Below, piece by piece: positions 1-7,697 of a stretch of 64,000 nt of DNA (its first letter is position 1; the number at the start of each line of letters is the position of its first letter). The notes under the pieces were generated by a model. That model was not told the DNA's origin. It ran no database searches and was given only the letters and a program-made list of their open reading frames with translations. Location: the NCBI GenBank assembly GCA_963742715.1, contig CAVUMR010000003.1:1426001-1490000 (forward strand), in the 5' to 3' direction. A program made the translations under genes and the position numbers. The DNA is from CAVUMR01 sp963742715. GTDB lineage: Bacteria; Actinomycetota; Actinomycetes; Mycobacteriales; Micromonosporaceae.

Positions 1-120
1 GCCGTCGACGTGCACGGTCACCCGGTACGAGTGGCCGTGCAGCCGCCCGCACTTGTGCCCGTCGGGCACCCGCGGCAGCCGGTGGGCCGCCTCGAACCGG
101 TACTCCTTCTGCAACTCCAC
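1..120 (-). CDS. queD: QueD, 6-carboxytetrahydropterin synthase (partial, 3' end outside window)
   Basis: The first 40 codons are present and the gene runs off the left edge. The translation has the signature of the 6-pyruvoyl/6-carboxytetrahydropterin synthase family: FEAAHRLP near residue 9 and HKCGRLHGHSY near residue 22, which supply the zinc histidines and the catalytic cysteine. QueD converts 7,8-dihydroneopterin triphosphate to 6-carboxytetrahydropterin, the substrate of QueE. The start is GTG at 120, with a G-rich ribosome-binding stretch about seven bases upstream; the carbamoyltransferase stop lies 34 bases before it. Together with queE and queC it gives three of the preQ0 genes on one transcript. 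A GTP cyclohydrolase I gene is not in the window and may lie further left or elsewhere. Confidence 0.88.
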   Translation of the reverse strand, partial: MELQKEYRFEAAHRLPRVPDGHKCGRLHGHSYRVTVHVDG

Positions 121-154
121 GTCTCAGCCCCCAGGTTCGCTGTCGGGATCGGGG

Positions 155-1849
155 TCAGCTCGGCCGGTCGACCACGAACGGGCCGATCGCCAGCGTGTCC
201 AGTTTCAGGTCGGCGAAGGTCCGTACCGCGTCGGCGGGACTGCCCACGATCGGCTCGTCCCGGCCGTTGAACGAGGTGTTCAGCAGCGCGCCGTGTACAC
301 CGGCCTGCGCCACCACCCGGTGGTACAGCGGATGGCTCGCCGCGGACACGGTCTGCGGCCGGGTGGTGCCGTCCTCGTGCGTCACCGCACCCAGCTCGCC
401 GCGTACCTCCGGGGTGACCTCGGTGGTGACGATCATGAACGGCAGCCGCAGGTCGGTACCGAACAGCGCGGGCGCGGCCTCCTCGGTCACGCTCGGCGCC
501 AGCGGCCGCCACCGCTCCCGCCGCTTCGCCTCCAGGTTCACCCGGTCCCGCACCCGCACCGGGTGCGGCAGCGCGAGCAGGCTGCGGCTGCCCAGCGCCC
601 GCGGCCCGACCTCGGCCCGGCCCTGGAACCAGCCGACCAGGTGGCCGGCGCGGATCCGGCCGGCGACGTCGTCGGCCAGGTCGACTGGCTCGGTGTACCG
701 CAGGCCGGCGGCGTCCAGCGTGCGGCGGATCTCGTCCGGCCGGTACGACGGACCGAACGCGATCGAGGTGTCCAGCGGCCGCACCGCGTCCCCACCGTCG
801 GCGGCGACCCGGGCCGCGGCGCCCAGCGCGACTCCCGCGTCGCCGGCGACGGGCTGTACGAACATGCGGTCCAGCCCGGGGAGCCGGCGCAGCTTGCCGT
901 TGAGCGTGGCGTTGTACGCAACCCCGCCGGCCAGTACCAGCACCCGCTCGCCGGTAGCGGCCAGCAGCCCGGCCGCCATCCGGCTGATCGCCTCCTCCAG
1001 TACCGCCTGCACGGTGGCCGCGGCATCCCGGTACTCGAAGCAGTCCACCGCCGGTACCGCCCGGGAGGCGCCGGTCCGCGGGTCGGTGACCCGATCCACC
1101 CGGTTCACCGGTCGGCCGAACGCCTCGACGAACCGGGGCAGCCAGGCGTCCAGTACCGGCTGCTGCTCGTCCGGGTACCCGCCGCGGATGTAGCTCTCCT
1201 TGACGCCGGGCAGCTCGTACCCGCCGGGGGTGTAGTCGAGGTACCGGTCCAGCACGTCCAGCGGCCGGCCGTACGCGGCGAGCCCCATCAGCTTGCCGGC
1301 GTCGGTGGTGCGCATCCCCACGTACGTACACGCGGCCTCGTAGAGGTACCCGAGGGACCAGCCGACCGGATAGCTGTGCAGCAACCGCAGCTGCCCGTTC
1401 ACCCCGTGGTACAGCGAGGCACTGGCGTCCTCGCCCTGCCCGTCGATCACCAGCACGGCCGCGCTCGGCTCGCCGCAGAGCAGGTACGCGCTCGCGGCGT
1501 GCGCGACGTGATGGTCGACGTACTCCAGCGGTGGGTTCGTCCGGCGCGGGAACCGCTCGGTCGGGAGCAGGTGGTCCAGCCCGGCCCGGATCGTCGCGTC
1601 GTCGCAGCTACGCGCCGCGTAGAGCCACGGCATGTTCCAGCCGAACGCGACCGCGTCCAGGTCGTCGAGGCCCAGTCCGGCCTCGGCCAGGCAGTACGTC
1701 GCCGACTCCTCCGGCCGGGCGTCGAAGCCGTGCTTGCGCCGGCTGAAGCGCTCCTCCTCGGCGTACGCCACGATCTCGCCGTCCACGAGCAGGCAGGCGG
1801 ACGCGTCGTGGGTACGCGCGCCCCAGCCGTTCAGCCCGAGCACCCGCAT
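155..1849 (-). CDS. NodU/CmcH/TobZ-family O-carbamoyltransferase
   Basis: This 564-residue protein has the full two-part layout of the family. The N-terminal Kae1-like half begins MRVLGLNGW, followed by THDASACLLVDG and AEEERFSRRKHG, then HHVAHAASAY and VIDGQGEDAS. The C-terminal carbamoyl-transfer domain has AGGVAYNATLNGKL, VGPRALGSRSLLA and LLNTSFN. Members make carbamoyl-adenylate from carbamoyl phosphate and ATP and transfer the carbamoyl group to a hydroxyl of a sugar or antibiotic. ATG at 1849 is chosen because GAGGTG precedes it and the family N-terminus starts there; an upstream in-frame extension has no family similarity. It lies 70 bases after queE in the preQ0/glycosyltransferase operon, so a sugar hydroxyl on the glycosylated product is the likely acceptor. 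The acceptor is inferred. Confidence 0.93.
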   Translation of the reverse strand: MRVLGLNGWGARTHDASACLLVDGEIVAYAEEERFSRRKHGFDARPEESATYCLAEAGLGLDDLDAVAFGWNMPWLYAARSCDDATIRAGLDHLLPTERFPRRTNPPLEYVDHHVAHAASAYLLCGEPSAAVLVIDGQGEDASASLYHGVNGQLRLLHSYPVGWSLGYLYEAACTYVGMRTTDAGKLMGLAAYGRPLDVLDRYLDYTPGGYELPGVKESYIRGGYPDEQQPVLDAWLPRFVEAFGRPVNRVDRVTDPRTGASRAVPAVDCFEYRDAAATVQAVLEEAISRMAAGLLAATGERVLVLAGGVAYNATLNGKLRRLPGLDRMFVQPVAGDAGVALGAAARVAADGGDAVRPLDTSIAFGPSYRPDEIRRTLDAAGLRYTEPVDLADDVAGRIRAGHLVGWFQGRAEVGPRALGSRSLLALPHPVRVRDRVNLEAKRRERWRPLAPSVTEEAAPALFGTDLRLPFMIVTTEVTPEVRGELGAVTHEDGTTRPQTVSAASHPLYHRVVAQAGVHGALLNTSFNGRDEPIVGSPADAVRTFADLKLDTLAIGPFVVDRPS

Positions 1850-1919
1850 GCGGGTCACCTCGCTTCCTGTCCACACCGCGGCGGCCCGCGGCGGATCCGT
1901 TGGTGGGCCGGTGCCGTAC

Positions 1920-2624
1920 TCACACGCCCCGCCGGTCGCCCCAGAGCAGGACATGCAGCCGGGTGCTGAGATTCCAGCCGCGGGCCAGCGCGGCATCGCT
2001 CAGCCAGCGCATGCCGGCCAGTACCTCCTGCGCGGTGGTGCCCTGCGGCATCACGTACACCGGGCGCAGCTCGTACCGCCGGACCAGCTCCTCGATCTCG
2101 GCGAGGTCGTCCGGCGCGTCTACGACGAACTTGAACACCGCCTTGCCGCTACCGGCCAGCGCCCGCAGCGCCGGTGCCTTGGTGCGCTTGCCGGCCCGTA
2201 CCGCCGAGTTGGCCAGCTTGGGCGAGACGTTGAACCGGGCCACCCGGGCGGCCACGGCGGGCGCCGGCGGGATCGTGCCGTTGGTCTCGACCTCGATCTC
2301 CAGCTCCGGCGGGAGCAGCCGGAACAGCGCGCCCAGGGCGGGCTGCTGCATCAGCGGCTCGCCGCCGGTGACGACCAGCAGCGGTACGTCCAGCGCGCGG
2401 ATCCGGTCGGCCGCGGCGGCGACGTCGACCTCGTGCAGCTCGGCGTCCGGGTCGAAGTCCCGCCAGTTCCAGGTGTACGGCGTGTCGCACCAGGTACAGG
2501 TGAGGTTGCACCGGCCCAGCCGGAGGAAGCCGGCCCGCCGGCCGGTGGACACGCCTTCGCCCTGCAGGGTCGGGCCGAACACCTCGGACACGGTCAGCGT
2601 GGTCGGTGCGTGTACTGCGGTCAT
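1920..2624 (-). CDS. queE: QueE, 7-carboxy-7-deazaguanine synthase
   Basis: A 234-residue radical SAM enzyme that turns 6-carboxytetrahydropterin into 7-carboxy-7-deazaguanine. It opens with VSEVFGPTLQGEG, typical of QueE, and then has the CX3CX2C iron-sulfur motif (Cys39, Cys43, Cys46). TGGEPLMQQP near residue 95 and the ETNGT stretch near residue 124 are the SAM/substrate motifs of the family. The ATG overlaps the stop of the upstream glycosyltransferase by four bases (ATGA), which indicates translational coupling, and GGGAGGGG lies upstream. Length is normal for the family. The overlap ties 7-deazaguanine formation directly to a glycosyltransferase. Confidence 0.95.
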   Translation of the reverse strand: MTAVHAPTTLTVSEVFGPTLQGEGVSTGRRAGFLRLGRCNLTCTWCDTPYTWNWRDFDPDAELHEVDVAAAADRIRALDVPLLVVTGGEPLMQQPALGALFRLLPPELEIEVETNGTIPPAPAVAARVARFNVSPKLANSAVRAGKRTKAPALRALAGSGKAVFKFVVDAPDDLAEIEELVRRYELRPVYVMPQGTTAQEVLAGMRWLSDAALARGWNLSTRLHVLLWGDRRGV

Positions 2625-3577
2625 CCGCCCGGCCCCTCCCAACGTGGATCGACCAGCGGGGTGTACCGGCGGGCCGGCGCGGGATCGGCCGCGGCCCGGC
2701 GCCGGCGGGACCGGTACAGGTCGAAGTGCCGCTGCCCGGTGACGCCGAGCCCGAACGCCGCTCCCCATACGGCGCCGTAGCACGCGGTCGGCAGGTCGTA
2801 CCGGCGGCGCAGCGTCGCCCATTCGCGACCGGCGTGTGCCAGCGAGTACGCGTACGGCGGGTGCGTGCCGTACATCCGCCGCTCCTCGGCGATGGCGCGG
2901 CCGATGCCGTACCGGAAGGCGCTGCGCAGCTTGCGCGGCACGCTGACCGACCGGTGCCGGACCACCCCGTCGCTGACCGCGACGCTCAGCCCGCCCCAGC
3001 GCAGGCGCCGGTCGAAGTCGGCGTCCTCGGTCCAGTAGATCCGGTCGTCGAAGAAGTACCCGCCGATCCGGTCCGCGATGGCGCGGTGGAACAGCAGCCC
3101 CGGCTGGTACGCCCGGTCCGGGTCGCTCGACTGGAACGTCTGCAGGTTCTCCACCACCCGGCTGGCCAGCGAGTCCCCGTCGAACCGCAGGGTGGCCCGT
3201 ACCACCGTGTCCGGGCGCCAGGTCGCCACCATCCGGCCGATCGCGCCCGGCTCGAACACCGCGTCGGTGTTCATCAGCAGCACCAGGTCGTGGGTCGCGG
3301 CCAGGCACCCGGCCTGCAGTGCCGCGCCGAGGTTGCGGTGCGGCAGCTCGACCACCCGGATGCCGGGCCGGGCGACCGCCGCCCGCACTCCGGGCGCCGC
3401 GCCGTTGAGCACCGCGACCACTTCGGCGTGGGTGTCGATGCTGGCCAGGCAGTGTTCGACGCCGTCGTCGTCGGCGCACGGCAACACAATGCTCAGTCCC
3501 GGGTCGCTCTTTCGCCGGTCGCTCTTTCCCGGGTCGCTCTTTCCCCGGTCGCTCTTTCCCCGGTCGCTCGGTCCCAT
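2621..3577 (-). CDS. Family 2 glycosyltransferase with a tandem-repeat N-terminus
   Basis: This 318-residue protein has a GT2 Rossmann-type domain from about residue 28. It shows LSIVLPCADDD, a nucleotide-binding Asp region, LLMNTDAVFEPG (the DxD-like site near residue 105) and WTEDADFDRRLRWGG, typical of rhamnosyl/galactofuranosyl-type GT2 enzymes. Before it, residues 4-27 are a degenerate pentapeptide repeat of the type SDRGK, encoded by a 15-bp tandem array. ATG at 3577 is 11 bases after the queC stop; no good Shine-Dalgarno is visible, so translation probably depends on coupling to queC. No later ATG could start the domain before its first strand, although CTG/GTG codons just before LSIVLP cannot be excluded. 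The substrate is unknown; with a UDP-galactopyranose mutase in the operon, a galactofuranose donor is possible. Confidence 0.85.
   Translation of the reverse strand: MGPSDRGKSDRGKSDPGKSDRRKSDPGLSIVLPCADDDGVEHCLASIDTHAEVVAVLNGAAPGVRAAVARPGIRVVELPHRNLGAALQAGCLAATHDLVLLMNTDAVFEPGAIGRMVATWRPDTVVRATLRFDGDSLASRVVENLQTFQSSDPDRAYQPGLLFHRAIADRIGGYFFDDRIYWTEDADFDRRLRWGGLSVAVSDGVVRHRSVSVPRKLRSAFRYGIGRAIAEERRMYGTHPPYAYSLAHAGREWATLRRRYDLPTACYGAVWGAAFGLGVTGQRHFDLYRSRRRRAAADPAPARRYTPLVDPRWEGPGG
3499..3570. repeat. 15-bp tandem repeat array inside the GT2 gene
   Basis: About five degenerate copies of a 15-bp unit containing GGTCGCTCTTT. Because 15 is a multiple of three, the array stays in frame and encodes the repeated Ser-Asp-(Arg/Pro)-(Gly/Arg)-Lys N-terminus of the glycosyltransferase. 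It is one of several similar arrays with unrelated units in this window. Confidence 0.85.
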
Positions 3578-3588
3578 GTCGCCGGCCG

Positions 3589-4230
3589 TCACAGCAGCGG
3601 GTCGGTCATGCCGGCGGCCACGAACGCGCCGGACCGGTCCCGGCAGTTGTTGCACTCCTGGCACGGCCGGTCCCCGTCGTTCTGGCAGGACCAGGTCGCG
3701 CCCAGGTCCAGGCCCTGGGCCAGGCCGGTACGCAGCACCTCCACCTTGGACATCGCGCCGAGCGGGGCGTGCACCGTGATCCCGGCCCGGCTGCCCGCGG
3801 CGATCAGGCGGTTCATCGCCTCGAAGTACCGCGGGTTGTTGTCCGGGGTGATCCACGGCCCGCCGATCGAGCCGATCACCACCCGGTCCCCGCCGATCGC
3901 CTCGGCCCAGGCCACGGCCAGGCTGATCAGGATCGTGTTGCGGAACGGGACGTACTCCAGTTCCTTGGTCTCCTCGGACACCCGCAGCGTCCGGTCGGTC
4001 AGCGCGGAGGCGCCGAGTTGGCCGAGGAACGGCACCCGGGCGACCCGGAAGTCGGTCACGCCCAGCCAGCGGGCGTTCCGCCGGGCGGTCTCCGCCTCCC
4101 GGGACGACGTCCGCTGTTCGTAGTCGACGAACAGGCCGGACAGCTCGTAGCCGTCGGCCCGGGTCAGGCCGGCCGCCACCACACTGTCCGGGCCGCCGCT
4201 GAGCAGGCAGACCGCTCTCCGCACAGACAT
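3589..4230 (-). CDS. queC: QueC, 7-cyano-7-deazaguanine (preQ0) synthase
   Basis: A 213-residue ATP-dependent enzyme that converts 7-carboxy-7-deazaguanine and ammonia to preQ0. The PP-loop SGGPDS sits at residues 11-16. The C-terminal zinc site is intact: Cys182, Cys190, Cys193 and Cys196 in CX8CX2CX2C. YVPFRNTILISLA near residue 93 is another family signature. ATG at 4230 follows GGAGAGGAG at good spacing and is 25 bases after the SHMT-like gene. In most actinobacteria queC occurs in deazapurine antibiotic clusters rather than for tRNA queuosine; the neighbours support that here. Confidence 0.96.
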   Translation of the reverse strand: MSVRRAVCLLSGGPDSVVAAGLTRADGYELSGLFVDYEQRTSSREAETARRNARWLGVTDFRVARVPFLGQLGASALTDRTLRVSEETKELEYVPFRNTILISLAVAWAEAIGGDRVVIGSIGGPWITPDNNPRYFEAMNRLIAAGSRAGITVHAPLGAMSKVEVLRTGLAQGLDLGATWSCQNDGDRPCQECNNCRDRSGAFVAAGMTDPLL

Positions 4231-4255
4231 CGGTGCTCCTCTCCGGGGTACGGGA

Positions 4256-5629
4256 TCAGTCCAGGTCGCCGAGGCGGTCGGCGACGAAGTCACTCACCGC
4301 GGCGGCCAGCGCTTCCTCCCGGCCGCCACCGGCGCGCGCGTCCCGCAGCGCGGCGATCAGCAGGTCGGCCAGGGCCGGTACGTCGTCCTCGCGCAGCCCG
4401 CGCTGGGTGACGGCGACCGTGCCCAGTCGCAGGCCGGTGGCCGAGCCCGGTCCCGGATCGGCGGGCAGCATGTTGGCGTTGAGGAGGATGCCGACCCGTT
4501 CCAGCCGGGCGGCCAGCCGCACCGCGTCGGTGCAGTCCTTGAGCAGCACCATGTGCGTGTCGGTACCGCCGAACGCGGCCGGCGGTCCACCGCGCGCGGC
4601 CAGCTCGCGGACCAGCGCCGCGGCGGACCGCACGCTGGTACGGATCAGCTCCCGGTACGTGTCGGTGCCGGCGACCTCGGCCGCGGTGGCGAGCGCGGCG
4701 ACGTCGGCGAGCCGGGGCGCGCCCTGCAGCCCCGGGAACAGCGTCCGGTCGAGTCGCCGGGCCAGGTCGCCGGAGCGGGTGACCAGCACGCCGCTCTTCG
4801 GCCCGCCGAGCGTCTTGTACCCGACGAACGAGACCACGTCGGCCCAGGGCAGCGGGTTGGGGTACGCGCCGGCGGCGACCAGTCCGGCGAAGTGGGCGAC
4901 GTCCGCGGCGAACACCGGCCGCGGGTGCAGCTCCCGCAGCGCCTCGGCGATCCCGCGCCAGTCGATCCGGCGCGGGAACGAGCTGGCCCCGATGACGACG
5001 AGCCGGGGACGGTGCCCGGCCACCGCGGCGGCGACCGCGGCCGGGTCGAGCCGGCTGTCGTCGACGTCCATCCGGATCGGGACCACCCGGTAGTCCCGGC
5101 CGCTGGCGTGGAACGGCGCGCCGTGGCTGAGGTGCCCGCCGGACGCCGCGGCCAGCGACACCACGGTCTCGCCGGGCCGCAGTACGCCGCGGAACAGCGC
5201 CAGGTTCGCCAGCGAACCGGACGCCGGCTGTACGTTGACGTGCAGGTCGGCCGGGGCCAGGCCGGTACCGCGGGACAGCAGCCGGGCGATCCGCGCCCGG
5301 GCGAGCCCCTCCAGGTACTCGGCCACCGGGCCGCTCGGGTTGTACTTGGCCGAACCGCGCCGCCGGTACGCCGCGGCGAACTCCGGGTAGTCCGGCAGCG
5401 GCTCGGGCAGTGCCCGTACGTACCCCTCGCCGTCGAGGTTGAGCAGCGCGGATACCAGGCACTCCCGTACCGCCCGGGAAACCAGCATGGATGGCGCGAG
5501 CAGGTGCAGGCCGGCGCGCTGCCGGTGCCGTTCGGTCTCCACCAGCCGGGCGACCGCGGGGTCCGCCTCGGCCAGTCCGGCGGTGAGCAGTTCGGTGGTA
5601 CGCGCGGCGGCTCCGGACAGGACCGTCAT
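4256..5629 (-). CDS. Divergent SHMT-fold PLP enzyme (not a housekeeping GlyA)
   Basis: A 457-residue fold-type I PLP enzyme clearly related to serine hydroxymethyltransferase. NVQPASGSLANLALF (about 132-146), GGHLSHG (164-170), ADVAHFAGLVAAG (242-254) and VGYKTLGGPKSG (269-280, Lys272 as the PLP lysine) align with GlyA motifs. Two catalytic positions differ from GlyA. The IASENF segment is LAPSML, so the catalytic glutamate is Ser47. The His of THKT is Tyr271. This suggests a different aldol, transaldol or retro-aldol reaction, as in SHMT-like enzymes of nucleoside and amino-acid antibiotic pathways. ATG at 5629 overlaps the stop of the upstream glycosyltransferase by four bases. The reaction and substrate are not predictable from sequence alone. 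Confidence 0.88.
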   Translation of the reverse strand: MTVLSGAAARTTELLTAGLAEADPAVARLVETERHRQRAGLHLLAPSMLVSRAVRECLVSALLNLDGEGYVRALPEPLPDYPEFAAAYRRRGSAKYNPSGPVAEYLEGLARARIARLLSRGTGLAPADLHVNVQPASGSLANLALFRGVLRPGETVVSLAAASGGHLSHGAPFHASGRDYRVVPIRMDVDDSRLDPAAVAAAVAGHRPRLVVIGASSFPRRIDWRGIAEALRELHPRPVFAADVAHFAGLVAAGAYPNPLPWADVVSFVGYKTLGGPKSGVLVTRSGDLARRLDRTLFPGLQGAPRLADVAALATAAEVAGTDTYRELIRTSVRSAAALVRELAARGGPPAAFGGTDTHMVLLKDCTDAVRLAARLERVGILLNANMLPADPGPGSATGLRLGTVAVTQRGLREDDVPALADLLIAALRDARAGGGREEALAAAVSDFVADRLGDLD

Positions 5630-7647
5630 GCCGACCCGCCCCGCCCGGTACCGACCTCGCTCAGCTGCCGGTCGCCGTCCCGGTACCGCTCGATGACCCG
5701 GCGGAACAGGCCGACCAGCGCGTCCAGGTGGCCGTCGATGGCGAAGTGGGCGCGGTGCCGGCGCATGTTGCGGGTCAGCTCGGCCATCCGCGACCGGTCG
5801 GCGAGCCTGGTACCGAGCTCGGCGATCGTGGTGAACGCAACCCCCACGTCGAGCCGGCCGGCCAGCCGCTCCACCGCGGTGATCGAGCCGCTGCCGGAGT
5901 TGTCGTACATGATCCACGGCAGTCCCGCCGCCGCGTACGTGCCGAGCCGGCCCGGGTAGTTCAGGTCGCTCCAGGTGGCCGCGCGCAGGTCCCCGTTGTT
6001 GGTACTGCGGAAGACGTGCAACCAGCCCGCGTCGTACCGGGACAGCTCGGGTACCCAACGCTCCGGCGGGACGGTGTCGTGCAGGTGCACGTACCCGGTC
6101 TCCACGCCCTTCGGGATCGAGCCGTAGGCCAGCTCGTGGAAGATCTCGCCGTAGATGTGGATGTGGATGCCGGCGGCCACGAACTCGTCCCAGTTGTCCA
6201 GCCGGAGCCACCGGCCCGAGCAGACCGTGTGCACCTCACCGTCCTGTTCGGACAGTTTGGGGCTGTAGTCGTCGGTGTGCCAGGCGCCGAGCGGCTGGTC
6301 GCCGTCCAGGATCAGGGTCTCGCCGGGTACCTCGCCGGTGGCGAAGTCGAACCACTGCCGGTACTCGTCGTTGATGAAGATCCGGCCGTCACTGTTCCGC
6401 AGCAGCCGCATCAGCGCTGGCCAGAGCCCGTTGGCGTAGACGTACCCGGGGCCCTCCTTGAAGTGGAAGACGAACGGCGCGTCGATTCCGGCGTCGAGCA
6501 CCTGCTCGGCCAGCGCCACCGACTGCCAGTTGAGGCCGGCGTAGATCACGTCCGGGGCGAACTCCGCCGCCGCCGCCCGCCAGTTCGCCGGGTCGAGGTT
6601 GTGGATGTTGCCCCACGGGTACGGGCCGGCCGGCATCCAGATCTCCGGCTCCGGCGGCCACAGTCCGGCCAGCTGGTGCCCGGCCCACTCCAGCGCGAGG
6701 ATCCGTTCCGGATTGAACCCGAGGTCACCGACGACCAGGATCCGGAGCGGGTCGTCGTCGCGGCGGACCGTGTCCGGCCCGTGCAGCCGGGCCAGCGCCG
6801 CCGCCCGGGCCGGTTCGTCGATCGGGTACCCGGAGGCCGGGCGCCAGTTGATGTACTCACCGTTGGTCAGGCCGTAGTGGGCGCGGTACATGCCGAGCCC
6901 GCCGCCCATCCGGCCGGCGCCGTTCGGGGTACCGCCGATGATCCGGTGCCGCTGCTTGGGGTGCTGTACCCACTGGCAGCTGACCCGGCCGGCGTACCCG
7001 AACCGGGCGCCGGCGGCGAGCAGGGCCCGCCACTGGTCCGGCTCGATGGTGTCCGACACGATCTCCGACCGCGGTGGCCACGGGCACCGCTGCTCGTATC
7101 CGCGCCGGTGCATGACCTGCACCAGCGCGAGGATGTTGCCGCTCTTGAACGGGTCGTGCCAGGTGACCGGGTACGGCTGCGCCAGCGTCTCGGCCTCGCG
7201 GCCGACCACCTCGTCGCCCCGCAGCGTGGCCGCGTGTACCCACTCGTCGTCGTACGAGATGGAGCTGAAGCCCAGCTGAACGCCGCCGTACGCCAGGTAC
7301 AGGTCCGGGTCGGCGTCCAGCGTCGCGACCAGGCGTTCCAGGTGGTCGACGAAGTACACGTCGTCGGACGGCAGGTAGGCGAGGTACTCCCCGCGCGCCT
7401 GGCCGGTGGCGAGGTTGAGGCAGGCGCCGAGGCCGGCGTTGCGCGCGTTCCGCACGTACCGGATCCGCGGGTCGGACAGGTACCGCGCGACCAGTTCACC
7501 GGTCCGGTCCGGCGACCCGTCGTCGACCACGATCAGTTCCCAGTCCGGGAACGTCTGCGCGAGCAGGCTGTCCAGCGCGCGGACGATGAACGCGTCCTGC
7601 TTGTACGTCGGCATCAGGACGGATACGCGTGGCACTCGGTCGGTCAC
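5626..7647 (-). CDS. Two-domain glycosyltransferase: N-terminal GT2 fused to a GT-B-like C-terminal half
   Basis: About 673 residues. The N-terminal 250 residues are a GT2 domain: VSVLMPTYKQDAF, IVVDDGSPDRTG (DD at 42-43) and YLPSDDVYF (94-96, metal-binding DxD equivalent). From about residue 300 a second Rossmann-like region starts with PLRILVVGDLGFNPER. It contains segments such as FVFHFKEGPGYVY and ends with a GT4-like region (TYAAAGLPWIMYDNSGSG) where a GT-B donor site would be. The C-terminal half is less certain. GTG at 7647 is preferred because GAGGAG lies about ten bases upstream; GTG at 7656 would leave only one base of spacing. It overlaps the SHMT-like gene by four bases. It may add two sugars or act as a scaffold. 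Confidence 0.8.
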   Translation of the reverse strand: MTDRVPRVSVLMPTYKQDAFIVRALDSLLAQTFPDWELIVVDDGSPDRTGELVARYLSDPRIRYVRNARNAGLGACLNLATGQARGEYLAYLPSDDVYFVDHLERLVATLDADPDLYLAYGGVQLGFSSISYDDEWVHAATLRGDEVVGREAETLAQPYPVTWHDPFKSGNILALVQVMHRRGYEQRCPWPPRSEIVSDTIEPDQWRALLAAGARFGYAGRVSCQWVQHPKQRHRIIGGTPNGAGRMGGGLGMYRAHYGLTNGEYINWRPASGYPIDEPARAAALARLHGPDTVRRDDDPLRILVVGDLGFNPERILALEWAGHQLAGLWPPEPEIWMPAGPYPWGNIHNLDPANWRAAAAEFAPDVIYAGLNWQSVALAEQVLDAGIDAPFVFHFKEGPGYVYANGLWPALMRLLRNSDGRIFINDEYRQWFDFATGEVPGETLILDGDQPLGAWHTDDYSPKLSEQDGEVHTVCSGRWLRLDNWDEFVAAGIHIHIYGEIFHELAYGSIPKGVETGYVHLHDTVPPERWVPELSRYDAGWLHVFRSTNNGDLRAATWSDLNYPGRLGTYAAAGLPWIMYDNSGSGSITAVERLAGRLDVGVAFTTIAELGTRLADRSRMAELTRNMRRHRAHFAIDGHLDALVGLFRRVIERYRDGDRQLSEVGTGRGGSA

Positions 7648-7697
7648 GTCGGACACTCCTCGTGTTCGTCCGGATCGGTTCGCTCTCGGGTCGGGCG

